Part shown: piece by piece, positions 50,086 to 59,591 of the stretch
Layout: the number at the start of each line of letters is the position of its first letter
Numbering within the stretch: position 1 is the first letter of the stretch
DNA from: Cylindrodendrum hubeiense
Taxonomy: Eukaryota > Ascomycota > Sordariomycetes > Hypocreales > Nectriaceae
DNA length: 64,000 nucleotides
Assembly (NCBI GenBank): GCA_014621425.1
Contig: JAANBB010000050.1
Coordinates: 1 to 64,000 of the forward strand
Direction: 5' to 3'
Notes under the pieces: generated by a model
What the model saw: the letters and a program-made list of their open reading frames with translations, nothing else
Database searches by the model: none
What the model was told of the DNA's origin: nothing
Program-made: the position numbers and the translations under genes

Positions 50086-51843
50086 ATGAGCTCACTCTCA
50101 TCTCATCCGGCTCCGAGAGCCTCGAGTGAAAGTTATTATGATCTAGGAAATTTCAGCATCAAAGTCAGTACCGGCTCTTCAGAAGCCCAGGTATGGTTCA
50201 ACCGTGCCATGCTATGGACGTTTTGTTTCAATCACGACGAAGCAATTGCGTGCTATCAACAGGCAATCGCTCACGATGAGAACCTTGCACTAGCGTACTG
50301 GGGACTCTCATTTTGTTCAGGTCCAAACTACAACAAAACCTGGAGATTGTTTGATGAGAGAGATCGACTGAAAGCCATCGATTTGTGCTATACCTACTCT
50401 CAACAAGCTCTGCAGAGAGTAGGGAATACAACGCCATGGGAGAGAGGCTTGATAAAAGCCCTGGAGTCCCGCTTCCCCGACAGCAATCACGGCCGCGACT
50501 TGGCAGCCTGCGACAGGGCATATGCTGACGCCATGAGGGACGTGTATCAGCGGTTTGGCGAACAAGACTTCAACATCATCACACTCTTTGCCGATGCGTT
50601 GATGAATGTTGCGCCTCGCAAACTCTTTGATACCGCCACTGGCCAGCCCATTCCCACCAGCCCTGTATTTGAAGTGAAGAATCTCCTGGAACAAACTTTG
50701 CAGATGCCAGGTGTTGAGCAGCACCCCGGAGTCGCTCACATGTATATTCACCTAATGGAAATGTCCGCCACGCCCGAGGCAGCTCTCCCAGCAGCCGATA
50801 TGATCCGTGATCTGGTCCCAGATACTGGGCACACATACCACATGCCTGCGCACATCGACGTGCTTGTAGGCGACTATCGCCGAGCAGTCGAATACAACCT
50901 CAAGGCGACCATTGCAGACGATAAGTACTTCAAGCAAAACGGTGGCTTGACCTTTTACAGCTATTACCGGCTACACGACTACCACTCCCTCATCTATGCG
51001 GCTATGCTGGGTGGAAAGTCTAAGGTAGCGCTCGACGCAACAGACCGCATGGAAGACACTATCAAGGAGCCTCTTCTTCGCATAGAGACGCCCGCTCTTG
51101 CGAACTGGATGGAATTCTTCAAAGCAGTACGCGTCCATGTGTATATTCGCTTTGGCATGTGGGCTGAGCTCAAGGAGCTCAGGCCACTAGCGGACAAGCA
51201 CCTATACTGTGTGACGAACGTTATGAGACACTACGGCAAAGCCATTGCGCATGCTGCAACAGGCGAGGTGGGGGAAGCTGATAAGGAGCGCGAGTTGTTC
51301 ATACAAGCATCTCAACTGGTTCCGTCAACCCGCCTCGACTTTCCTAACAAAATCACCGACATATTGAAAGTGGCATCGGCGATGCTAGATGGTGAAATTG
51401 AGTACAGGCGTGGCAACTACGAGGCATCTTTCAAGAGACTGCGGGAGGCAATTTCTCTCGAAGATGAGCTTCCCTTTGCAGAGCCATGGGGATGGATGCT
51501 GCCAGCTCGGCATCCATACGCAGCGCTATCTCTGGAACAAGGACACGTCGATCAGGCTGCAATCGCTTACGCAGAGGATCTTGGACTCCATCCCACGCCA
51601 AAACGAGCACACCAGCATCCAAACAACATATGGGCACTGCACGGGTACCACGAGTGTCTAGTACGGCTTCAGCGCGATGCAGAGGCCAACATAATTCGAC
51701 GACAATTGACTCTTGCCGCTGCGGAAGCAGATATCAAGATAACTTCATCGTGCTTTTGCAGATTCGGGGCGTTGTCCGATAAGAAAACGAATGGCGAAAC
51801 CTGTCCTAGAAAGCGAAAGGCATCGTTGACCTGCCATGCATGA
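50086..51843 (+). CDS. TPR-domain protein
   Basis: An intronless 585-aa protein with tetratricopeptide-like helices along its length: FNRAMLWTFCFNHDEAIACY and the QQAIAHDENLALAYWGLSFC pair near residues 38-77, further repeats to about residue 530. HMYIHLMEMS and YHMPAHIDVLVGDYRRAVEY in the middle are strongly conserved-looking. The same layout occurs in large TPR proteins of bacteria and fungi whose function is unknown; TPR proteins normally hold other proteins together. No signal peptide or membrane segment. The sequence ends TSSCFCR in the part that looks conserved, then runs 26 residues further with a basic PRKRK patch, possibly a tail from read-through of a former stop or a nuclear signal. 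It stands between a permease and an AflR-type regulator, convergent with the regulator. Confidence 0.87.
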   Translation: MSSLSSHPAPRASSESYYDLGNFSIKVSTGSSEAQVWFNRAMLWTFCFNHDEAIACYQQAIAHDENLALAYWGLSFCSGPNYNKTWRLFDERDRLKAIDLCYTYSQQALQRVGNTTPWERGLIKALESRFPDSNHGRDLAACDRAYADAMRDVYQRFGEQDFNIITLFADALMNVAPRKLFDTATGQPIPTSPVFEVKNLLEQTLQMPGVEQHPGVAHMYIHLMEMSATPEAALPAADMIRDLVPDTGHTYHMPAHIDVLVGDYRRAVEYNLKATIADDKYFKQNGGLTFYSYYRLHDYHSLIYAAMLGGKSKVALDATDRMEDTIKEPLLRIETPALANWMEFFKAVRVHVYIRFGMWAELKELRPLADKHLYCVTNVMRHYGKAIAHAATGEVGEADKERELFIQASQLVPSTRLDFPNKITDILKVASAMLDGEIEYRRGNYEASFKRLREAISLEDELPFAEPWGWMLPARHPYAALSLEQGHVDQAAIAYAEDLGLHPTPKRAHQHPNNIWALHGYHECLVRLQRDAEANIIRRQLTLAAAEADIKITSSCFCRFGALSDKKTNGETCPRKRKASLTCHA

Positions 51844-52037
51844 AGAGATGGGCTTATGTACAGAGCAGGTCAAAAGCAAGACATAGCAAAATAAATTATG
51901 GTTCAATTCCAGGCTTGTATTTCTTGCCGTGATGCCAATGTGCCTAAACATAGGGTCTCATCTCGTGAGGCACCAGGACGGGGCTCTCTAACTCAAATTC
52001 TATCATATCCTACACACTAAGCCACACAAGACAACCA
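51844..52037. other. Short spacer between convergent genes
   Basis: Contains only 3' flanks of the TPR and regulator genes. Confidence 0.4.
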
Positions 52038-53314
52038 TCACGTTACAGAATCCTCGAATTGTTTTATCTTAGACCTAACCTCGTCAACGATCCGGTAACA
52101 AGGAGTCAATGCTCTAGCTGCCGCGCTCTGAGGACAAATATCTGATGGGTCGGGATCAATGTCACCCTTTTCTTTCCAACAACGTCCTTCCGAGTCCGGG
52201 CACGCCTCGTGGCCAATGAGATGACGATTATGCTGCCTTACCGCAAATTTTCTGCCTAGGTCTGATAGCCGTTCGGCATCGCTTTGCAGGCCGTGCGTGA
52301 TAAGATCGTAGAACTTGTCGCTACTAATCTTGAAGCCGAGCGCCGAGCTGACATCAACACCGGGGATGAGATACACTGTGTCGCCCCCCTTCTTCTCCGC
52401 GAGGCTGCTGCAGTAGTCCTTGAGCCAACTCAAGTACTTATGATACCCAGTCGTAATCTCGAGGCCGAGTCGGCCGAGAAGGAGGACGTTCTGTAGAGTG
52501 ATACGTGGGGGCTTGGATACATCGTAGCAGATGGGGCACGTCAGGAGCTTGTCAAAAAGATCGGTGCCCAGGCGGAGAGTGTGAATGGTGCTGTGACACA
52601 CCAGGCCACGTTTCAATGACCGTATCACTTCGAACACTTGTTTCGCACAATCACAGGACTGCTGCGGCGCAGCCGATGTTACCGACGCGTTGGATGACAG
52701 CTCCGTCGGATCCCTGTCATGTACGTCGTTGAACAGACACGCTCGAAAAGAGTCGAGAGGTAATGAGTCTAATTGCCCGCTTGTGTTGAAGTCCAGGAGT
52801 TGTAAGGCGCTGAATTCGTCGTAGCTGAAAACCATATCATCGCCCTCGCGTGAAGTCCATTCTTGTGGCACAACTGGCAACAAGTCTGTTGAGCTGCACG
52901 TAGCTACCGAGGATTCTTCCGCAAAGACTATCGATGGAGTGTGATTGGACTGTTGAAGATCTGAATCTTGTTGGTACGAATTAATCTGGTCACTCAGCTG
53001 GGTTTCTTGGGCAGCGTTTTGTCCATCCTGCTGCTGGTCTTGCTGGGTCTGTTGATGGCGATGCTGCTCCCGAGGTTCGATCTGTGTCCATTTTCGCGGC
53101 CTTCCGGGCATGCCTTTGTCATTAAACTTGCAAACGAGTCCAAGGTGTATGCATCGCGAGCATCCAGTATCCTTACCCGAGCACTTGAGCTTCCGTGCCC
53201 CTAACAAACGCGAAGCAACCCATCGTCAGCATTGGAGGGCGGCTATGGAACCAATGAGGGGGAGAACTCACGACAAGCTTCACACGACTTTCGTTTTTGA
53301 CGTATGGTACTCAT
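52038..53314 (-). CDS. AflR-type Zn(II)2Cys6 transcription factor
   Basis: Two exons in transcript order (53272-53314 and 52038-53200) encode 401 aa. Cys11, 14, 21, 28, 31 and 38 (SCEACRARKLKC, then GCSRCIHLGLVC) form the zinc cluster, split by the 71-nt intron between Cys14 and the next Arg codon (C/GG). The start of the large frame at 53207 lies after the intron and lacks half the cluster, so the ATG at 53314 is required. After a Gln-rich linker (residues ~55-95) the C-terminal part has the AflR-like pattern CDCAKQVFEVIRSLKRGL, LLTCPICYDVSKPPR, LQNVLLLGRLGLEITTGYHK. This regulator type often controls its own neighbourhood. It is divergent from the rhodanese gene. Confidence 0.9.
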
Positions 53315-54160
53315 TGCGCCTCGGGGGTTCCGTTACGTCGGTGGCTGTGGTCTGGTGCTCCTTGATATGCCACGCTGCGTGGTGTCCGTCACGACCCTCC
53401 CAATAGCTCCGCAGTTTGCACGAGCGTTGATACAGTGACAGATGGCGAATTGAGCGGGGTGATTGCGTAATGTGGAGTCCGCGATTCAGCGGAAATCTCA
53501 CGAAAGCCGATTTGGTGCCAGTAGGTCGAGATCTGCCCCACAAGACCGGGCGCCCTCTATAAGCATATTGTGGTTAGCTTTATTTCTCAGTTGAGACACT
53601 TGATGAGAAGTTGAGATTTTTTAATAAATCTCTTTTAAATTAACCAATAGTCATCATTACTTCATAGTCGGGTTGATGATTCATGAAGGGTGTATATATA
53701 CTACAAGATGGCATTTAATAAGTAATAACATTAATTAAATCTCAGTAGTATACACTCATTAACCGCTCTACCCTATTTCAGTTAACAGATGCATTTACTC
53801 ACCTTCAGTCTACCAGGCCCTCACCATTCAGAGGCAAGTGTCTCTATTAGAATGAAATAAAACCAGTCTGAGGTGCTTCGTACTAATAAGCCAGCTACGC
53901 GGGTATGAAAGACGCGCACATCCAGCCTCCGAGACCTCGGACCATTTCTCCATAATTATTATTAATCAGTATGGGGTAAAATGGTCCGGTGAATGGCCGC
54001 CCTGGAGACCCCGCCAATACAGGTCGTGTCTTACAGTGCATTACTACTAGAATCCGCCATTTTATCTTGCTTGGAGCAGAACGTCAGCCTCATTCTATTG
54101 CTGTCACCAACATTTTGACACCGCCCATCAAATCAACCATCTACTCTAAACCCCAAGACT
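53315..54160. other. Divergent promoter region of regulator and rhodanese
   Basis: About 850 bp; 53570-53780 is AT-rich. No gene recognised. It probably holds sites for the AflR-type regulator, but no clear CGG palindrome was located by eye. Confidence 0.4.
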
Positions 54161-55756
54161 ATGACCAAGACGATCACCGCCCAGCAGTTGCGCCATCATT
54201 GGGCAAACCGCCATGAAATTGCGTTGCTTGACGTCAGAGAAGAAGGGCCCTACGCAGAGGCTCATCCATTTTTTGCTCTAACCGTGCCGGTGTCCGAGGT
54301 TGAGGACAAGCTACCAGCCTTGGTTCCGCGGCTCTCTGTGCCCATAGTTGTCTATGACGATGGAGAAGGCTACACTGGACGCGCGGCGGCACGCATACTG
54401 GCCATGGGCTATCGAGATGTTTCCGTCCTAGATGGTGGGCTGTCGAGCTATGCACAAGTGGGCGAGGTGTTTCGGGACGTAAATGTGCCCTCAAAGGCTT
54501 TTGGCGAGCTCGTCGAGGCGATCCGCCACACACCGTCCCTGCCCGCCCGCGAGATCAAGCATGTCCTGGAGAACGACAAGGATGTGGTCGTCCTGGATGC
54601 CAGGAGATATGAGGAGTACCACACAATGAGCATCCCTCGCGGGCAAAGCTGTCCTGGTGGTGAGCTTTTGTACCGGCTATTTGAGGCGGCGCCAAACCCA
54701 AGCACCACTGTCATTGTGCACTGCGCGGGACGAACCCGTAGTATCGTCGGTGCCCAGTCTCTGGTTAATGCAGGCGTCCCCAATAAGGTTGTTGCTCTTG
54801 AAAATGGCACTATTGGCTGGACGCTCGCAGGCTTCCAGCTGGATGGGGGCAAGGTTGAGCGAGCCGGGAAGCCGTCATCCGAAGCTGTGCAAAAGGCCCA
54901 ACAGCATGCCAAAGCATGGGCGAAGCATGTCGGTGTATCTATCATTGATGGCCACCAACTGAAGCTATTCACAGAATCGGCTAAAGCCATAACTCTCTAC
55001 CTGTTGGATGTCAGGGATCCGAGAGAGTATGCCGAGGGCCACCCCGATGGCTTCCTCTCTGCCCCCGGTGGTCAGCTCGTTCAAGCCACCGATGAATGGA
55101 TTGGTGTCAGAGGTGCTCGGATTGTCTTATACGATACTGACGGGGTGAGAGCTCTCATGACGGCTAGCTGGCTGCTCCAGCTGGGATGGGATGTTCATGT
55201 TCTTGGAGAGAATGTCTCGGTGCCTGACGGCTTGCCTAGAGCCGAGCAACCTACTTGGAGTGTGCCGAGCTCTAGTGCCATTGCGGTTGATGGCCTGGAG
55301 AGACTCACTGATGCGACCATTGTGGACCTTGCTCGCAGCCCAGTCTATCGGAAGGGCCACGTCCCTGGCGCATGGTTCGCCTCTGGGCCAGAGCTTGCCC
55401 GCGATCTGAACAGTATCCCAGGCAGTGGTCCCATCGTGCTCACATCGCCAGACGGCAATATCGCTGCTATAAATGTTGAGCATGCGCGCAAAGCCATCGC
55501 TAATTCCTCGCGAGAGGTCCTATATCTAAGCGGGGGCACCGCTGCATGGAAAGCAGCGGGTCGCTTGCTCGAGCTAGAACAGCGGTGGCTGTCGGAGCCG
55601 ATTGACGTATACAAACGTCCGTACGAAGGGACCGAAAACGCGGAGAAAGACATGCAAGGTTATATTGACTGGGAGCACGGGCTTGTAGCTCAGGTTGCGA
55701 ATGATGGTATCGCATGCTTCCACGTTGTGCGTGATGTAGCAAAGGACCTACCCTAG
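54161..55756 (+). CDS. Four-domain rhodanese-like sulfurtransferase
   Basis: An intronless 531-aa protein of four rhodanese folds (about residues 8-108, 125-232, 260-370 and 375-470) plus a C-terminal tail. Only domain 2 keeps a catalytic cysteine, Cys188 in VIVHCAGRTRSIVG. The equivalent loops read VVYDDGEGYTGR in domain 1, VLYDTDGVRAL in domain 3 and LTSPDGNIA in domain 4, with no Cys. It should accept sulfane sulfur as a Cys persulfide and pass it on; the other domains may bind partners or substrate. Multi-domain rhodaneses of this kind are known in bacteria as well as fungi. No mitochondrial presequence is evident. The ATG is unambiguous. Neighbours (AflR-type regulator, amidase, TauD-type dioxygenase) suggest sulfur mobilisation from an organic compound. 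Confidence 0.92.
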   Translation: MTKTITAQQLRHHWANRHEIALLDVREEGPYAEAHPFFALTVPVSEVEDKLPALVPRLSVPIVVYDDGEGYTGRAAARILAMGYRDVSVLDGGLSSYAQVGEVFRDVNVPSKAFGELVEAIRHTPSLPAREIKHVLENDKDVVVLDARRYEEYHTMSIPRGQSCPGGELLYRLFEAAPNPSTTVIVHCAGRTRSIVGAQSLVNAGVPNKVVALENGTIGWTLAGFQLDGGKVERAGKPSSEAVQKAQQHAKAWAKHVGVSIIDGHQLKLFTESAKAITLYLLDVRDPREYAEGHPDGFLSAPGGQLVQATDEWIGVRGARIVLYDTDGVRALMTASWLLQLGWDVHVLGENVSVPDGLPRAEQPTWSVPSSSAIAVDGLERLTDATIVDLARSPVYRKGHVPGAWFASGPELARDLNSIPGSGPIVLTSPDGNIAAINVEHARKAIANSSREVLYLSGGTAAWKAAGRLLELEQRWLSEPIDVYKRPYEGTENAEKDMQGYIDWEHGLVAQVANDGIACFHVVRDVAKDLP

Positions 55757-55830
55757 AGCCATAAATAGACTCGACTGTCACAAGTTCGTGTTAAAATAAC
55801 GTGAGTTGTCTATTATCTATTTCATATCCT

Positions 55831-57918
55831 TTAAAAAGGAATCCCGTCTTTTTCATTCATAATGCTTAGGTTTGCCTCTTGTGACACCACCTTCGCTCGT
55901 GATATAATATCCTCCCAAATCGGAGGCCTGCATCGCTTATCCATCCCCGCAGACTCTGCCTCGGCGCCAAACTCTAGTAGAAGGTCTTCGCTGCACCATT
56001 CTCCTGTGGCCATTAACCCAACTGGTATCCTTCCCTCAACATTTGCATCCGCTTCCGAACCAGCTCCCTGTTGGCCTTCGGGAATCACAAATCCCGCAGG
56101 TACTGAGATAGAGGGTAGCCCACAAAAATTAGCTAACCACACATAGGTCATGTTGTCCAGTGTCAGGTTGCCATCCAAGACACCGTATTTTAGCTCATTG
56201 CTACCACCGCGAATTGGTGCGCCAGCGCACGCTGTTGTTGGTGTAAGGATGAGCATTCCGGGATAAGCTCGCCATAAATATGCGAGGTGCTGCATAAGTA
56301 GATTTCTTAGCTTCTGGGCAAGCAAGTAATCTGTGGATGGCGTAACCCGTCCAAGAGATAAGAGGATCTTGTTTGGAGCAGTCACTTGGCTTGTATCGGG
56401 AAGAAGAGAAGCCGCATCGACCAGCACAGTCATCGCATGTGCTACCTGCCCTTCGGCTGCAAAGGGCATGCTAATTGGCATAACACGATACCCGTATTCC
56501 GTACAGAGCTTGCCGATAAAGTTCTTTGTAATACGTTGCACACCAGGTTCAGCACTGGAAAACCACGCATCGTCGATGCCTAACAGCCTCGTAAAAGGTT
56601 GGCTTGGTTGCCGATATAGGGGTGGGAATGGAGACGATGGGTGGGGTTGGGCGACGACTTTGTATATCGCCGCAAGGGAGTACATGTCGGCTGCCATGGG
56701 CCCCTGGACCAAACAGGTCGGAGATAAATTTGGTGTTGGCTTTAAAGAAAGACGCCCGTGAGTCGGCTTCAGCCCGAATATCGAGCAATGAGCAGATGGA
56801 ATGCGGAGACTTCCACCGGCATCGCCGCCGAGAGCGATTGGGATTAGCCCTGCGCCAACCGCATAACCGGCACCTGAAGAACTACCACCGGGGTAATATT
56901 TCGGGTTGAAAGGGTTTAAGGGTGTTCCGTGGTGAGGATTGCATCCAGTTGTATCTTGGAGTAGAAGTCAGTGAGAGTTCATGGATGTACAGCCACATCA
57001 GGGATGTTAACTGGTGAGGAGATTTAAGACATACCCAAGCCGTATTCATGCATGGCAAGCTTTCCAAAAATGATGACACCGGCTTCCTGGAGCTTCTTCA
57101 CAGACCAATTGGTTGACGAGCCGCTTTGGACAGCCCTTCCAGCATAATTTCTCGAAGATCCCATGGTCATTTCGTATCCATCAACGTCAAAGTCATCCTT
57201 GACGGCTGCTGGGACTCCATCGAGAGGGCCTAGCGGTCGGTTTTCTCGGTACCGCCTTGTTGAGTCTTCGGCAGCCTTGAGAATAAGGTCGACCCTAGCA
57301 CTCATCCAAGCCGCAGAGTGATTTGCCGCGGGGCTCACGTCGCGACGGATGAGCGGTAGAAGTGCAAGGGCAACATCTGTTGGAGTGGCTTGACCTGACA
57401 AATAGAGGGCTTCGTAATCGGCCACTGTGTAATATGGACATTGTTGAGGTTCTTTTAAGGATGGCGGGAACCTTGTAATTTCGGTAGGGGTGAGAGGGAG
57501 TGAGAAGTTTGTCGGGGTCGGAGGTGGGTCTGGGATCTGAGGTAAAGGGATAACAGTTGGATCATATCGAGCTTCGTATAATTCCAAGGTTTGTCGAATA
57601 TCGCGTAATGAATCAAAGCCAGCATCGTGCCAGATAAATTTTTGAATGAAGCGAATCCACTCTACTCTGTCGCTTGGTTAGCTGAGTCGAGATAGGGGGG
57701 CGTGGAACATACAAGAAGGCGGCAATTATTAGAAGAAGGCCTCTCAGGACAGGGCTGTCTGGTTTCTTTCCCTTGGTCAATGTCCGATAAGGCCTGTACC
57801 TGGTTAATGACCATCAATGAATGCTGTCGATCTCTGGTACTGACCCTTCGACTGGTTCGGGATAGTTGGAATATTTCTGCCTATTCTCCAAAGGCGATGG
57901 ACCTGCCATTAGATACAT
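55831..57918 (-). CDS. Amidase (amidase signature family) with long N-terminal extension
   Basis: Four exons in transcript order (57845-57918, 57713-57799, 57035-57672, 55831-56954) encode 640 aa, all junctions in frame. The triad is Lys212 in PAAVKDDFD, Ser292 in PGGSSSGAG and Ser315 in GGDAGGSLRIPS, so the enzyme should hydrolyse an amide to acid plus ammonia. The ~190 residues before the amidase fold include LRGLLLIIAAFFDRVEWIRF, a hydrophobic patch too short for a sure membrane anchor. The exon break at YGL/DTTGCNPHHGT restores the usual family sequence. The first ATG (57918) and a second at codon 4 are both possible. It converges on the rhodanese gene 75 bp away. It is unlike the other amidase in architecture, so the two probably act on different substrates. 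Confidence 0.9.
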
Positions 57919-59591
57919 GATTCCCTGTGGCGGGGATCTTAAACGAGCGGACGCTGGTGAGGCCTAATTTATGAGCCTGGCCAGCTGTGTTTTAAGTCGA
58001 TGGATGGCTTGCATAAATGGAAGATGCGATGCGGAAGAATGGCTTCCTATGCCTGTAGGTACGCATTCAATCGCAGTCAATTCTCAAGTCGCCGCCGCCC
58101 CGTGGAAGTGTGATTAGGGACATCGGTCTACCACATGGGCAGCCGGAGCGGTTATGAACATGTTTGCGGCGACGGTCGTTGCTGGACTCAGGGGTCCATG
58201 AAGAAGAATAAACTATCAAAACAAATAAGCGACGGCGAACCATGAAAACGGTTAGCTGGTGGAGGCACTAAGCGTCTTGATCCAGACGTGGCGCAGCTGG
58301 CGACCAGATTATCGGAACTGACAACAGCCCGTCGGGAATTTTTTCTCCTAGCAGACTTCACAGCCAAACCCAGATTAGATCCACGTCAGCAAACACCTGG
58401 AGCAGCGGTGGCGTAGTGCATGTTAGGGGTGGTGAGCTGGCCCACAGGGCGCTTGAGGCGCTGTAGACGTTAGACCCTCTTGCACATGGAAGCTATTGAA
58501 GTCGGCGATCCCGGACCCGAGTTGGAACTATTGAATGATTCATACCAGAACCCGTTTATGTTATTGGTCGGCTGCCGGCTGTGTTCCCACCCGCGCTAAT
58601 CTGTATTGCTGTAGTCGATCCACACCTCCTTTCGCTTTCGACAAGTCGCCGGATCCACCAGCGCGAACACGCGGCTTTGCATAAACGCGGCAGACTGGAA
58701 TTTGTTTTATGATAAGGAGTATTTGGCCAAGAATTCCTAAGAGCTGAACAAGATTGGTTGTGGAGTGAATATGCAGGAGTATGCAGCTGGCTCTCGTTGC
58801 AGCTATCCCCCGTTGCAGCTGGCCCTCGTTGCAGCTGACTCCCGTTACAGCTCGTCATCCGCCTGGTGCTGGAGGTTAGACAATATTGCGAGCAATTAAT
58901 TCTCCACCTTTATCGGAGAAAATCCGAATCAATGTTTGGTACATGCGGACGTAGACCATCACCGCCCAACGACTCGCGCCTTTTCGTTCAGCGCCCCTGA
59001 TCCAGCCCGATCTAGACCGTTTGCTCGTGTGCGTTTTTCACCTTCATGTTTGTGTCATGTTTCTTATTTCTAGAGTAATTTGCTACACAATGTACGGAGT
59101 AAAGAATTAGTAGTTTAATATTTTAGCCTGGTGGGGGCTCAATAGTGCCTCGGAGCCTCCAAATGGCCTGATACCCACTCTTGGCTCCCGACTTGTGCCA
59201 ATAGCCTGCTGCACCTAAGCAATAATTCCAGCGACGCTGAATCGGGGCACGATGGATAGCTGAAGCGGCCAGATGTGGGTTTGTGCTAGACGGTTTCCGT
59301 AGCCATCTGAGACCAACGACATCTGGTCGGGTCCATAATGGTCAAGATCGGTCTGGCGAGGTAACCAACAAGGGGTCTTGGCAGCTGAGAACTACGGTGT
59401 GGAGGATTCGCTCCGATGGCAGCGATGGATCCAGATTCGCGAGTTCTAGCGGCTATCGCATTGGCGGCTCCATCCAGAGAACCAGGAGGAGTATTAGAGT
59501 AAGAGGTTCCTATTTACAGAACGGGAGGTGAGGCCTCTTCCACGGCAACATTGGTACTGAACGCGGACTCGCTATCCGGTCGAGCGTTGCA
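57919..59591. other. Intergenic region of 1.7 kb
   Basis: Promoter side of both the second amidase and the ABC transporter. It holds a short minisatellite at 58783-58852 and a TACGGAGT octamer at 59093-59100. No gene recognised. Confidence 0.4.
58783..58852 (+). repeat. 16-bp tandem repeat, about 4.4 copies
   Basis: Four adjoining units of 16 bp begin GCAGCT and end CGTT (58783-58798, 58799-58814, 58815-58830, 58831-58846), followed by a partial unit starting ACAGCT. Only the middle bases vary. It is a small minisatellite in a non-coding region. Confidence 0.75.
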
